64,000 nt of DNA from Mobilitalea torta (GCF_050433395.1 NZ_JBNPXH010000003.1:186001-250000); one strand, 5' to 3'; shown: positions 42,688 to 52,612, numbered from the stretch's first letter. Numbers and translations: made by a program. The notes: a model not told the origin generated them from the sequence alone.

Positions 42688-43881
42688 ATGGCGAAATTAG
42701 TCATCCATCAAAGCTTAGTAGGCAATATCGAGGAAATGATCCGTCTCTGTCCCTTTAACGCAATGGAGAATAGGAACGGAGCGCTTTCTATCAACGCAGC
42801 CTGCAAGATGTGTAAGATTTGTGTGAAAAAGGGCCCCAAGGGAGCCATAGAATATGTGGAGGAGGAGGCTGCCCGGATTGATAAAAGCCTGTGGAAGGGG
42901 ATCGCGGTTTATGTAGATCACGTTGACGGCCAGATTCATCCGGTTACCTATGAGCTGCTGGGCAAGGCCAGGGAGCTGGCGGCAAAGATCAATCACCCCG
43001 TATATGCGGTGATGATGGGCAGCGGGATAGGGGAAAACGGCCGCGAGCTGCTTCACTATAATATTGACAAGGTATTTTTATATGATTACAAGGCGTTGGA
43101 CCGTTTTAAGATTGAGCCTTATACGGCGGTTCTTGAGGATTTTGTGACCCGGCTGCACCCGACTGCAATTCTTATGGGTGCCACCCCGGTAGGACGTCAG
43201 CTGGCTCCCCGGCTGGCGGCAAGATTGAGGACGGGACTTACCGCTGACTGCACCATCCTGGACATTAACGAGGAGACGGATCTCATTCAAATTCGGCCAG
43301 CCTTCGGCGGAAATATCATGGCGCAGATTCTGACTCCGAATCACAGGCCGCAGATGGCTACCGTCAGATACAAGGTTATGGATGCGCCTGTAAGAAGCGG
43401 CGCCGAGTCCGGTGAAATTATCATCTGTGAGCTTCCGGCAGAGAAATTGGGCAGCAGGATGGAGGTTCTCGCTATTACCGCGAAAGAAAAAGAGCAGTAC
43501 ATCGAAGCAGCGGAAATACTGGTGGTCGCAGGACGCGGAATCAAGAAGGAGGCGGATCTGCAGATGGTGCAGGAATTGGCGGATCTGCTGGGCGGACAGC
43601 TTGCCTGTACAAGACCGATGATGGAGGCGGGATGGGTGGAAGCGAAGCGCCAGGTAGGCTTAAGCGGAAGAACCGTAAGGCCGAATCTGATCATTACCGT
43701 GGGTGTGTCCGGTGCGGTACAGTTTACCGCCGGAATGAATCATGCCACGCATATCATTGCCATCAATAAGGATGAAAATGCGCCGATCTTTAAGACGGCC
43801 CATTACGGATTGGTGGGGGACTTATACGAAATTATTCCGAATCTGATCAATCAGATCAAGCTTGGCAGATCGATCCGGTAA
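42688..43881 (+). CDS. etfA: EtfA, electron transfer flavoprotein alpha subunit with ferredoxin-like N-terminus
   Basis: A 397-residue EtfA. The N-terminal 60 residues carry LCPFNAMENRNG and CKMCKICVKKGP, a cysteine set that can hold a [4Fe-4S] cluster and is found in bifurcating LctC-type EtfA. The C-terminal domain with GLSGRTVRPNLIITVGVSGAVQFTAGM holds FAD. It accepts electrons from lactate oxidation and pairs with ferredoxin. Starts 12 bases after etfB. Confidence 0.93.
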   Translation: MAKLVIHQSLVGNIEEMIRLCPFNAMENRNGALSINAACKMCKICVKKGPKGAIEYVEEEAARIDKSLWKGIAVYVDHVDGQIHPVTYELLGKARELAAKINHPVYAVMMGSGIGENGRELLHYNIDKVFLYDYKALDRFKIEPYTAVLEDFVTRLHPTAILMGATPVGRQLAPRLAARLRTGLTADCTILDINEETDLIQIRPAFGGNIMAQILTPNHRPQMATVRYKVMDAPVRSGAESGEIIICELPAEKLGSRMEVLAITAKEKEQYIEAAEILVVAGRGIKKEADLQMVQELADLLGGQLACTRPMMEAGWVEAKRQVGLSGRTVRPNLIITVGVSGAVQFTAGMNHATHIIAINKDENAPIFKTAHYGLVGDLYEIIPNLINQIKLGRSIR

Positions 43882-43960
43882 ACAGCGGGACGGCCGGGTG
43901 TCTGATGAATTTATATGGAGAGTGAAGGAGCGCAGGATATGCGCAGGAATGGAGGCGGCA

Positions 43961-45364
43961 ATGAATTATAAAAGAATGGATCAGATGGATTTACGATATA
44001 TCAGTCAATTAATCAATGATCCGGAACGGGTATTGTACGGTGAAGATATTAATGAAGAATACAGTCATGACGAGCTGAGTGATACCATAAGTTACCCGGA
44101 TCTTGTTGTTAAGGTAATCTCCGCGCAGGAGGTGTCTGAAATCATGAAATATGCCTATGCCAATGGTATTCCGGTAACACCCCGCGGCTCGGGAACCGGG
44201 CTGGTGGGAGCTTCCGTAGCCATGGAGCATGGAATTATGCTGGATACCACGCTGATGAACCATGTTCTCGAGCTGGATGAGGATAACCTTACCATTACCG
44301 TGGAACCGGGCGTTCTCTTAATGGAGCTGTCTGACTATGTCCAGGAGAGGGACCTGTTCTATCCTCCGGACCCAGGTGAAAAATCAGCAACCATCGGCGG
44401 TAATATCAGCACCAATGCCGGAGGGATGAGAGCGGTAAAATACGGGGTAACCAGAGATTATGTCCGTGGCCTGGAGGTAGTATTGCCGGATGGAACCATC
44501 GTTGAATTCGGCGGCAAGGTAGTGAAGAACAGTACGGGCTATGCCATGAAGGATCTCATGATCGGCTCAGAGGGAACCCTTGGAATTATTACAAAAGCTA
44601 CCTTGAAGCTGATTCCCCTCCCTCAGAAGGCCATCAGCCTGCTGATCCCCTTCCCCAGCCTGGAGCAGGCCATCCGAACCGTTCCGCTGATTATCAAATC
44701 AAAATCCGCTCCTACCGCAATTGAGTTTATGCAAAGGGAAGTGATCCTGGACGCGGAGCAATATCTGGGCAAGAAATTCCCGGATCACAGTGCGGATGCG
44801 TATCTGCTCCTGAAATTTGACGGCAATAGCACCCAGGAAATAGAAAAGGCATATGAGAGTGCCGCGAGGATTTGCCTTGAGCAGGGGGCGGTTGATATTC
44901 TGATATCGGACACGGCGGAGCGGGAGGAATCTATCTGGAAGGCGAGAGGAGCGTTTCTGGAGGCGATCAAAGGCTCCACTACCGGTATGGATGAGGTGGA
45001 TGTAGTAGTTCCCCGCAGCTGCGTCAATGAAATGGTGGAATATATCCATGGACTGCATAAGGAGGTAGATATCCGGATTAAGAGCTTCGGCCACGCAGGG
45101 GACGGAAATCTGCATGCTTACATCTTGAGGGACGAATTAAGGGAAGAGGAGTGGCAGGAGAGAATGACCCGGGCGATGGATAAGATTTACGGCAAGGCAA
45201 GAGAACTTCGCGGCCAAGTATCCGGCGAGCATGGCATCGGCTATGCAAAGAAATCCTATCTTTTTGAGTCCCTGGATCCGGCCGCCGTGGAAATAATGAG
45301 AGGAATAAAAAGGGCCTTTGATCCGAAGAATATCTTAAATCCGGGGAAGGTATGCCAGCAATAG
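43961..45364 (+). CDS. lctD: LctD, FAD-dependent lactate dehydrogenase
   Basis: About 467 residues of the GlcD/D-lactate dehydrogenase type. RGSGTGLVGASVAMEHGIML and DPGEKSATIGGNISTNAGGMR are the PCMH-type FAD site; GHAGDGNLHAYILRDE and the C-terminal HGIGYAKKSYLFES complete the catalytic part. GGAGG at 43951-43955 fits ATG 43961; upstream in-frame starts overlap etfA and lack a site. With EtfAB it forms the electron-confurcating lactate dehydrogenase that lets anaerobes oxidise lactate with NAD using reduced ferredoxin. Confidence 0.92.
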   Translation: MNYKRMDQMDLRYISQLINDPERVLYGEDINEEYSHDELSDTISYPDLVVKVISAQEVSEIMKYAYANGIPVTPRGSGTGLVGASVAMEHGIMLDTTLMNHVLELDEDNLTITVEPGVLLMELSDYVQERDLFYPPDPGEKSATIGGNISTNAGGMRAVKYGVTRDYVRGLEVVLPDGTIVEFGGKVVKNSTGYAMKDLMIGSEGTLGIITKATLKLIPLPQKAISLLIPFPSLEQAIRTVPLIIKSKSAPTAIEFMQREVILDAEQYLGKKFPDHSADAYLLLKFDGNSTQEIEKAYESAARICLEQGAVDILISDTAEREESIWKARGAFLEAIKGSTTGMDEVDVVVPRSCVNEMVEYIHGLHKEVDIRIKSFGHAGDGNLHAYILRDELREEEWQERMTRAMDKIYGKARELRGQVSGEHGIGYAKKSYLFESLDPAAVEIMRGIKRAFDPKNILNPGKVCQQ

Positions 45365-45381
45365 GAAAAGTAATTCTTTGA

Positions 45382-45408
45382 AAACGCAGCTCTTAATGGG
45401 CTGCGTTT
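45382..45408 (+). terminator. Terminator after lctD
   Basis: AAACGCAGC (45382-45390) pairs with GCTGCGTTT (45400-45408), 9-nt loop. The T-tract is short. The gap to the convergent lacI gene holds nothing else. Confidence 0.65.
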
Positions 45409-45504
45409 GTCATTGCAGTAATAGTAAAAAGTGTAAGCGATGCTGTGAAGACGGGATGTTATGATATCAGCAGAGGATGCAATAAAACAGCTCATGCAAG
45501 AAAC

Positions 45505-46560
45505 TTATTTCCTGGAAGATACAGACTTTTTTATAACATGTCTGCAGGGGAGTAATATGCTATGTTCTTCCGGAGGATTGCCGTTTAAAACAGAATCCAT
45601 TGTTTGTGCGGCCTGTGTTCCGATTTCATGCAGTGGTAATTCAATAGTAGTAAGGGCAGGGATGACCAGGTCGGATGCTTCCAGATGATCAAAGCCGTGC
45701 AGTGAGATGTCTTCCGGAATACGGTATCCATTCTCATGCAAGGCACTCATTGCTCCTGTTGCCATCAAATCACTCATAGCAAATATTGCAGTGGGAGGTT
45801 CCTTCAGGCGGAGTAATTCCAGACAGCTGTCATATCCGTCTTTGTAATGCCAATTTCCTGTCCGTATATATTCCGGATGAAAGGGAAGGTTATAATCCAT
45901 TAGAGCAGACTGATATCCCATCATCCTTTTATGTGCCGGAACAGAATCAACAGAGCCGCAGATCAGGGCGATCTGCTTATGCCCGCATTGGATCAGATAA
46001 TCCACTGCCAGCCGGGCGCCCTGGTAATCATCATAGTTAATACAATAATTGTCTTTTTTTGTATAGGCATAAGCATACACAACCGGAATCGAAAGAGGGG
46101 GCAGAATATGCCCCACATCTCTTGGATGTGTCCCGATATAGATCAGCCCGCAGACACGGGAGGAGAGAAGCGTGTTTATATTATTCTTGACACTCTGCTT
46201 GAAGGAAGCCGTATCCTCCAGTTCCCTGTAAAGAAATTCCGCTTCCCGTTTTACTTTTCGATTCACACGCAGGTTGCAAAGATTAATGGAATAATCATGG
46301 TTCTCACAGTACTCACAAATTCCGTCAATAATATCGCCGGAAGAGAAATCACTCACATCCTCGACGAGAATACCGATAATACGGCTGCTGTTTGTTTTCA
46401 GGCTTTTGGCATTAATATTGGGGATATAATTTAATTCTTTGATGGCCTGCTGAACCCGTTCTGCTGTCTTAGGTGAAACCTTGTTACTATTATTAATAAC
46501 ATTGGAAACAGTTCCGGTAGAAACACCGGCTAATTTGGCCACATCATGTATTGTATTCAT
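45505..46560 (-). CDS. LacI-family transcriptional regulator
   Basis: About 351 residues. The N-terminal helix-turn-helix is TIHDVAKLAGVSTGTVSNVINNSNKVS; the sugar-binding core begins RIIGILVEDVSDFSS and ends near PALTTIELPLHEIGTQAAQTM. MNTIHDV at 46560 is chosen because AGAGGATTCGT precedes it and the longer frame to 46629 would include the promoter. Divergent from the importer operon at 47070. Related ACGTT-centred sites lie at both promoters, so it probably represses itself and the arabinofuranoside operon. Confidence 0.9.
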   Translation of the reverse strand: MNTIHDVAKLAGVSTGTVSNVINNSNKVSPKTAERVQQAIKELNYIPNINAKSLKTNSSRIIGILVEDVSDFSSGDIIDGICEYCENHDYSINLCNLRVNRKVKREAEFLYRELEDTASFKQSVKNNINTLLSSRVCGLIYIGTHPRDVGHILPPLSIPVVYAYAYTKKDNYCINYDDYQGARLAVDYLIQCGHKQIALICGSVDSVPAHKRMMGYQSALMDYNLPFHPEYIRTGNWHYKDGYDSCLELLRLKEPPTAIFAMSDLMATGAMSALHENGYRIPEDISLHGFDHLEASDLVIPALTTIELPLHEIGTQAAQTMDSVLNGNPPEEHSILLPCRHVIKKSVSSRK

Positions 46561-46581
46561 ACGAATCCTCTTTTTCTGTAT

Positions 46582-46597
46582 AATTTTAACGTTTAAT
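46582..46597. promoter_or_regulatory. LacI-type operator at the lacI promoter
   Basis: AATTTTAACGTTTAAT shares AATTTTAACGTTT with the operators of the importer operon and sits at the predicted start of lacI transcription (minus-strand -10 at 46601-46606, TATTAT; -35 at 46624-46629, TTGATT; spacer 17). This suggests self-repression. Confidence 0.7.
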
Positions 46598-46600
46598 ACA

Positions 46601-46629
46601 ATAATACCATAGGCTTGTCTTGAAATCAA
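46601..46629 (-). promoter_or_regulatory. Promoter of the lacI gene
   Basis: On the minus strand TTGATT (46629-46624) and TATTAT (46606-46601) are 17 bases apart, giving transcription toward lacI. Confidence 0.65.
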
Positions 46630-46676
46630 TTAGAACCGTTTAGGTATGGGAACCTATACCATCTATAAAAGTTAGC

Positions 46677-46691
46677 TGAAACGTTAAATTT
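46677..46691. promoter_or_regulatory. Additional LacI-type operator between the divergent genes
   Basis: TGAAACGTTAAATTT matches the same site in the opposite orientation. A nearby imperfect palindrome (GGTATGGGAACCTATACC, 46643-46660) may be a separate element. Confidence 0.5.
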
Positions 46692-46811
46692 ATCTGAAAA
46701 TTCGACCGATTATCGGAAGTATGCCATCCGCTATTATATATTTTGTATAATTTCGTGGATGGATTGCTAGATATAAACAATAAATTTCATAACAATTTAT
46801 AAATAGAGTGA

Positions 46812-46859
46812 TTGACAAAAAGTCATTTTTTCGTTATAATAATTTTAACGTTTCAATTT
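46812..46859 (+). promoter_or_regulatory. Importer operon promoter with LacI operator
   Basis: TTGACA (46812-46817) and TATAAT (46835-46840) are 17 bases apart. AATTTTAACGTTTCAATTT at 46841-46859 covers the start point, the normal place for a LacI-family operator. Confidence 0.85.
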
Positions 46860-47032
46860 TGGTCAAGGTGTCAGAAAACTGGAAGGTATACTATTGGGAT
46901 GCGGGACATCATGTGATAAGGAGCTTATATATCAATGTTTTGTATCAGAATAAGTGCTATACATTTCTATGAACCCCTGGATCGTTATCTTTATTATATG
47001 ATAGGGATAAAAATGCAAGTTTATGTGCTATG

Positions 47033-47051
47033 AAATTGAAACGTTAAAATT
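47033..47051 (+). promoter_or_regulatory. Second LacI operator just before the binding-protein gene
   Basis: AAATTGAAACGTTAAAATT is the exact reverse complement, over 19 bases, of the operator at 46841-46859. It ends about 18 bases before ATG 47070. It could block elongation or join the first site in a loop. Confidence 0.8.
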
Positions 47052-47069
47052 TTTATAGGAGGATTCATT

Positions 47070-48692
47070 ATGAAAAAAAGGGTAGTATCGTTATTACTGG
47101 TGGCAATGATGGTTGTAACCATGATGGCCGGCTGTAAAGGCAAGGATGATGGGACAACATCTACTCCAACCGGAGGCGCTTCTAAGACAGAGGGCGGCAA
47201 TACAGAGTCAGGTGCACCCATGACATTGGAATTGTGGACCAGCAACCGTGACGCATTGGAGAATAAGAATGCCTGGTATGTCAAAAAGATTGAAGAGGAA
47301 TTCAATGTCAAAATCGAGATGAAATACAGGAATGAGGGTGCCGGTGATTATGCGGAATGGCTGACCTTGGCTATGGCGGGCAATGATGCACCGGATTGGT
47401 TCAGGGACCAGGCGGTTAATCTCACGACCCTTACCGATTATGTGAAGCAGGGCCTGGTTGCCGAGCTGAATACGGAGATGGTTAAGGAAAACATGCCCAA
47501 TTACATGGCATGGACCCAGAAATACAGCAATATCTTCGGTGACGATCCCTTCAGCATCTATGCCGTGGACGGCAAAGTGTATTCTATTCCGGATGCCAAA
47601 GTTGATTTGACAAAATTCTGTCTTATGGCATACCGTCAGGACTGGCTGGATAAGCTGAGTCTGAAGGTGCCGGAGACGCAGGAGGAGTTCACGGAAGTTA
47701 TGCGTGCCTTCACCTTTGATGATCCCGACGGCAATGGTGTTAAAGATACCTATGGTTATATTGGAATTACAGGAAATGCGGATTGGGCGTTTAGCCCTAT
47801 ATTTGCGGCATATGGTACATATCCCGGTCTTTGGTATGCCAAGGAAGACGGCACCATAACCAGAGGAGAGATAGAGCCTGCAACAAAGGAAGCTTTGAAA
47901 TATATAAAAGAATTATATGATATGGGTGTGATTGATCCCGAATGGATGACCATTGATTTTGAGCAGGCGAAAAATAAGGTAGTCAGCTCCGTGGTAGGAT
48001 GCAGCTGGCAGAATTGGCTTACCATATTGACGGTTGACGGATGGTGGAGTGCCTTGAAGGAAGCAGAGCCGAATTCAGGCTGGGCTGTTACCACCGGTAT
48101 CGTCGGTAAAAATGGTGATCAAGGGGTTATGCAGTTTAATCCTCTGGCCGGTGTAGGCCTGGTATTCAGTAAGCATATGGAGCAGCAGCCGGAGAAGATT
48201 GCCAAATATCTTCAGGTATTTGATGCCATTGCAGGAGATCCGGCCTGGCATGAAGCAGAAATCTGGGGTGTGGAAGGTGAGACCTATACCATCAATGAAA
48301 ATGGTGACCGGCAATACACGGACGCCTATGCAGATGAAGGCGCGCGTGTGAAATATGGTATTACGGCAGCTTACAGATTCCCCACATTGGAGCAGTTCCA
48401 ATACGATCCGGAAGTTCATGATTCCATTGACTATACTGCGGAATTGAACGGGGTCAGAGCAAAGACTTTGGACATAATCAAAGGCAAATATGATATTCTT
48501 GGCAATTTCAAGCTTCCCGTATGGGCGGATGTGAGCGCGGAACTGCCCGATATGAACGTGATCTTTGCGGAAATGATTACCGGTGAACGGAGTATTGACG
48601 AATTTGATGCCGTTGTCCAGGAATGGATGGACAAGGGAGGAAAAGAGGCTCTGGAAGAGGCACAGCAGCTTTATAACGAACGTTTTCAATAA
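47070..48692 (+). CDS. ABC transporter solute-binding lipoprotein
   Basis: A 540-residue binding protein of the LplA/YtcQ type used for large or unusual saccharides. Signal peptide and lipobox MMAGC are followed by a Gly/Thr linker. LELWTSNRDALENKNAWYVKKI, SIPDAKVDLTKFCLMAYRQDWLDKL and TFDDPDGNGVKDTYGY are recognisable. GGAGGATTCATT precedes ATG 47070. It captures the substrate, probably an arabinofuranoside-containing oligosaccharide given the GH127 gene downstream. Confidence 0.92.
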   Translation: MKKRVVSLLLVAMMVVTMMAGCKGKDDGTTSTPTGGASKTEGGNTESGAPMTLELWTSNRDALENKNAWYVKKIEEEFNVKIEMKYRNEGAGDYAEWLTLAMAGNDAPDWFRDQAVNLTTLTDYVKQGLVAELNTEMVKENMPNYMAWTQKYSNIFGDDPFSIYAVDGKVYSIPDAKVDLTKFCLMAYRQDWLDKLSLKVPETQEEFTEVMRAFTFDDPDGNGVKDTYGYIGITGNADWAFSPIFAAYGTYPGLWYAKEDGTITRGEIEPATKEALKYIKELYDMGVIDPEWMTIDFEQAKNKVVSSVVGCSWQNWLTILTVDGWWSALKEAEPNSGWAVTTGIVGKNGDQGVMQFNPLAGVGLVFSKHMEQQPEKIAKYLQVFDAIAGDPAWHEAEIWGVEGETYTINENGDRQYTDAYADEGARVKYGITAAYRFPTLEQFQYDPEVHDSIDYTAELNGVRAKTLDIIKGKYDILGNFKLPVWADVSAELPDMNVIFAEMITGERSIDEFDAVVQEWMDKGGKEALEEAQQLYNERFQ

Positions 48693-48710
48693 GCAATAAT
48701 CCGGGGTTCT

Positions 48711-48764
48711 GCAAATGGTGCAGAGAAAGTCCGTATAACCCGGACCTTCTCTGCACCATTTTGC
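48711..48764 (+). terminator. Long hairpin between the binding-protein and permease genes
   Basis: GCAAATGGTGCAGAGAA at 48711-48727 pairs with TTCTCTGCACCATTTTGC (48747-48764) through one bulge, with an inner GTCCG/CGGAC extension. A stable stem at this place, as in the first importer operon (15188-15221), would raise the amount of binding protein relative to permease. Confidence 0.7.
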
Positions 48765-48793
48765 AATCTTCCCAATTAGAAAGGAGGCAGACT

Positions 48794-49738
48794 GTGACAA
48801 AGAGCTTCTCAAAGAAAAAAAACATATATACGCAGCCTTTGTGGAAAAGGATTGTAAAGTATAAAGCATTGATTATTATGATGCTGCCTGCAATGGTTTT
48901 CTTTGCAGTGTTTTGCTACACGCCCATGTATGGAGTGGTACTGGCTTTCAAAGATTACAGTATATCCAAAGGCATCATGGGAAGTGATTGGATTGGCCTG
49001 TATTATTTTAACCGGCTGTTTTCCAGCTCACGCTTCTGGGAGGTAATACAAAATACATTAATTATTAGTATTTTAAAGCTGGTAATTGGTTTCTTTCCTC
49101 CCATTATTTTTGCACTTTTATTAAATGAAATCCAGACGAAGTGGTTTAAAAAGCTAACGCAGACCGCATCCTATCTTCCTTATTTTATCTCCTGGATCGT
49201 AATGGCCGGTATTATAAGGGAAATATTCTCTGCCAACGGCGTAATCAATCAGCTTGTAACCAGCTTCGGAGGTCAGGCACAGATCTGGCTGAGCAAAAAG
49301 GATTACTTCAGGACAATTTTGGTTTCGACGGATATCTGGAAGGGGTTCGGATGGGGTTCCATCATCTATATATCTGCCATAACATCCATTGATACGCAGC
49401 TGTATGAAGCGGCGTCCCTGGACGGAGCCGGAAGGTTTCAGAAAATACTGCGGATTACCTTGCCCTGTTTGATACCGGTAATTACTATCAATTTGATTCT
49501 AGCCATGGGCGGGGTGCTGAATGCCGGTTTTGACCAAATATTTAACCTATCCAACGCCTCCGTAAAAAGTGTGGCAGATATTATTGATACTTACGTATAT
49601 GAATTAGGAATACAAAAGAGGGACTATTCCCTGTCTACCGCAGTGGGATTATTTAAATCGGTAATTGCAATGTTTTTGGTCGTAAGCACTAACTTTGTTG
49701 CGAAAAAAATAAATGGTGAGGAATTTACCTTATGGTAG
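48794..49738 (+). CDS. lplB: ABC transporter permease (LplB type)
   Basis: About 314 residues with six membrane helices and EAA loop QLYEAASLDGAGRFQKILRITLPCLIPVITINL. AAGGAGG fits GTG 48794 (MTKSFSKKK); the ATG 48761 lies in the hairpin region. LplB-type permeases serve large sugar substrates without a cluster-encoded ATPase. Confidence 0.9.
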   Translation: MTKSFSKKKNIYTQPLWKRIVKYKALIIMMLPAMVFFAVFCYTPMYGVVLAFKDYSISKGIMGSDWIGLYYFNRLFSSSRFWEVIQNTLIISILKLVIGFFPPIIFALLLNEIQTKWFKKLTQTASYLPYFISWIVMAGIIREIFSANGVINQLVTSFGGQAQIWLSKKDYFRTILVSTDIWKGFGWGSIIYISAITSIDTQLYEAASLDGAGRFQKILRITLPCLIPVITINLILAMGGVLNAGFDQIFNLSNASVKSVADIIDTYVYELGIQKRDYSLSTAVGLFKSVIAMFLVVSTNFVAKKINGEEFTLW

Positions 49739-49754
49739 GAAAGGAGAGGTGCAG

Positions 49755-50645
49755 ATGAAGAAGAAAATGACCCCAGGTAATCTGATCTTTACGGTGGTTA
49801 ATACCTGTCTGATGATTGGCGTTATCATAATCACGATATATCCTTTCTGGAATCAATTTATCCTCTCTTTTGCCAGGAGGGAATATCTCTATGCGGTGGA
49901 TGCACAGTGGTACCCTAAAAGCTTTGATCTATCCAGCTATAAGGTAATCTTAAAATATAAGGATATCTGGCGGGGATATGGGAACACCATACTGAGAACG
50001 ATACTTGGCACAGCGCTGAGTCTTTTGGTAACAGCTATGGCCTCCTATCCATTGACCAAAAAGGATTTTCCGGGGAACAAGCAGCTGACATTTTTGATTC
50101 TTTTTACCATGCTGTTTAGCGGAGGGCTTATTCCCAGCTATCTGCTCATCACCCAACAGCTGCATTTGACGAACAGTATCTGGGTGCTGGTTCTGCCGGC
50201 ACTTGCAACCCCATACAACATATTTATTATGCGTAACTTTTTCTTGTCCGTACCGGATTCCTTAGAGGAATCTGCCAGGATGGACGGAGCGGGATACTTC
50301 AGAATATTCTGGCAGATTATCGTTCCGCTGTCAAAGCCGGTACTGATAACAGTTGGATTATGGATTGCAGTGGGGCACTGGCAGGCTTGGTACGACAATT
50401 TATTGTATTTGCAAAAGCCGGATAAATGGGGACTTCAAATGATACTCAGGGAGCTTTTGGTGAGCAACCAGCAGACCAATATCTATCAGGCTGTAAAATC
50501 GACCTTTGGTACAGCGGGAGCAGTGGATGAGAGGCAGCTGAAAAGTGCGATTATCGTAATATCCATTCTGCCCATGCTTGTTATCTATCCGTTCTTGCAG
50601 AAGTTTATGAATAAGGGAATTATTCTGGGGGCGGTTAAGGGATAG
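49755..50645 (+). CDS. lplC: ABC transporter permease (LplC/YtcP type)
   Basis: About 296 residues with the EAA loop SLEESARMDGAGYFRIFWQIIVPLSKPV and C-terminal KGIILGAVKG. GGAAAGGAGAGG upstream fits ATG 49755, 16 bases after the first permease. The ORF begins earlier (ATG 49713) but that overlaps the first permease without a site. Confidence 0.9.
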   Translation: MKKKMTPGNLIFTVVNTCLMIGVIIITIYPFWNQFILSFARREYLYAVDAQWYPKSFDLSSYKVILKYKDIWRGYGNTILRTILGTALSLLVTAMASYPLTKKDFPGNKQLTFLILFTMLFSGGLIPSYLLITQQLHLTNSIWVLVLPALATPYNIFIMRNFFLSVPDSLEESARMDGAGYFRIFWQIIVPLSKPVLITVGLWIAVGHWQAWYDNLLYLQKPDKWGLQMILRELLVSNQQTNIYQAVKSTFGTAGAVDERQLKSAIIVISILPMLVIYPFLQKFMNKGIILGAVKG

Positions 50646-50671
50646 AAAAGGACATAGAAAAAGGAGCTATT

Positions 50672-52612
50672 ATGAACAGAGAAGTGGACATAAAAAATAT
50701 AAAGATTAGAGATGAATTCTGGTCATCGAGACAGAAGCTGGTGAAGGAAGTTGTGATTCCATATCAGGAAAAAATATTAAATGACGAAATTCCGGGAGTG
50801 GAGAAGAGCCATGCGCTGGCTAACTTCCGGATTGCCGCCGGGCTGGAGGAAGGCGAGTTCTATGGGATGGTCTTTCAGGACAGCGATGTCGCCAAATGGC
50901 TGGAAGGGGTTGCATATTCCCTGGCGGTATCTCCGGATCCCGAACTTGAGGCCAGGGCGGATGCCGTCATTGATGTAATTGAGCAGGCCCAGCAGGCGGA
51001 CGGATATCTGAATACCTATTTTACCATCAAGGAGCCGGAGCATCGATGGCAGAATCTTCATGAGTGCCATGAGCTTTATTGTGCCGGGCATATGATGGAA
51101 GCGGCAGCAGCGTACTGCGAGGCCACAGGCAAGGATAAGCTGCTTAAGGTAATGGAAAGAATGGCAGACCATATTGACGGGCTGTTCGGGCCGGGCAAGA
51201 GAACCGGAATACCCGGTCATCAGGAGATAGAAATTGGACTGATGCGGTTATATCATATTACCGGGAAAGAGAAATACCGTAACCTGGCACAGTATTTTAT
51301 AGATGAACGAGGGAAAAACCCGGATTTCTTTAAGGAGGAAGCCAAGGAACGGGGAGGATGGACCCATTTCGGACTGAATCCCGCCGATACAAAATATAAT
51401 CAGAGCTTTGCCCCGGTCAGAGAGCAGAAAACGGCAGAGGGGCATAGTGTGCGCGCCGTTTATATGTATACCGCTATGGCAGACCTGGCAGGGAGGACGG
51501 GAGACCGGGAATTATTTAATGCATGCGATGCATTGTGGGATAATATTACAGGGAAGAGGATGTATCTGACTGGCGGTATCGGCTCCACCGTAGAGGGAGA
51601 GGCTTTTTCTATAGACTATGATCTGCCCAATGATTCTATCTATGGGGAAACCTGTGCCTCAATCGGTCTGGTCTTCTTCGCTAAAAAGATGCTGGATATC
51701 AAGCCGGACAATAAATATGCGGATGTCATGGAGCGTGCTCTTTATAACGGGATTATCAGCGGAATGCAGTTGGATGGGAAAAGGTTCTTCTATGTAAATC
51801 CATTGGAAGTCAATCCGGGAGTCTCCGGGATTCTCCACGGATATAAGCATGTGCTGCCGGAACGTCCCGGGTGGTATGCCTGTGCCTGCTGCCCTCCCAA
51901 TGTGGTAAGGCTGCTGATGTCCCTGGGAAAATATGCTTGGAGCGAAGCGGAAGACACGATTTACTCCCATCTGTTTGTGGGAGGGGAAGCAGATTTGAAA
52001 CAGGCAAGTATCAAAGTAGAGAGTAAATATCCGTGGGAAGGGAAAGTGGCATATACGGTGAAGCCCAAGGCGGGAATGGAAGAGTTTACTCTTGTGATCC
52101 GAATTCCTTCCTATGTTGGAAAGAAATCTGTGAAGCTCGGAAGGGAGGAACTCAGGCAGGGTGTGCTATACGATGGAATATCTGAGGAGAATGGTTATCT
52201 GTATTTAAAGCGCAATTGGAAGGCTGGGGACAGGGTGGAAATCATCTTTGACATGCCGGTCAGAAGAGTGCGCTGCAATACAAAGGTGCGAAGCAATACC
52301 GGCCATGTGGCACTGATGAGAGGCCCTCTTGTCTATTGCTTTGAAGGAGCAGATCACGACGGAGATATCCAGGAGCTCTGGATACCGGAGGAGGCCGGGA
52401 TTACTGCGAAGCCGGGAGAAAAAGAGCCGTTTGCGGGAATGGTAACCTTAGAATTAACGGGAATACGCTTAACCTCTCATGATGTGCTCTATACGGAAGA
52501 GAACCCCCAGGCCAGGAATGAAGCTATGAAGGCCATACCGTATTTTGCATGGGGAAACAGGGGATTAAATCAGATGCGGGTCTGGATGCCGGAACTGAAG
52601 AAGCTTTATTAA
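50672..52612 (+). CDS. GH127 beta-L-arabinofuranosidase
   Basis: A 646-residue DUF1680/GH127 (alpha/alpha)6 enzyme. EHRWQNLHECHELYCAGHM and YACACCPPNVVRLLMSLGKYAWS, which contains the paired Cys of the zinc/Cys active site, identify it. GH127 removes beta-L-arabinofuranose from plant hydroxyproline-rich glycoproteins or related glycans. No signal peptide, so it acts on imported substrate. Starts after AAAAAGGAG, 26 bases from lplC. Belongs to the LacI-controlled operon. Confidence 0.9.
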   Translation: MNREVDIKNIKIRDEFWSSRQKLVKEVVIPYQEKILNDEIPGVEKSHALANFRIAAGLEEGEFYGMVFQDSDVAKWLEGVAYSLAVSPDPELEARADAVIDVIEQAQQADGYLNTYFTIKEPEHRWQNLHECHELYCAGHMMEAAAAYCEATGKDKLLKVMERMADHIDGLFGPGKRTGIPGHQEIEIGLMRLYHITGKEKYRNLAQYFIDERGKNPDFFKEEAKERGGWTHFGLNPADTKYNQSFAPVREQKTAEGHSVRAVYMYTAMADLAGRTGDRELFNACDALWDNITGKRMYLTGGIGSTVEGEAFSIDYDLPNDSIYGETCASIGLVFFAKKMLDIKPDNKYADVMERALYNGIISGMQLDGKRFFYVNPLEVNPGVSGILHGYKHVLPERPGWYACACCPPNVVRLLMSLGKYAWSEAEDTIYSHLFVGGEADLKQASIKVESKYPWEGKVAYTVKPKAGMEEFTLVIRIPSYVGKKSVKLGREELRQGVLYDGISEENGYLYLKRNWKAGDRVEIIFDMPVRRVRCNTKVRSNTGHVALMRGPLVYCFEGADHDGDIQELWIPEEAGITAKPGEKEPFAGMVTLELTGIRLTSHDVLYTEENPQARNEAMKAIPYFAWGNRGLNQMRVWMPELKKLY

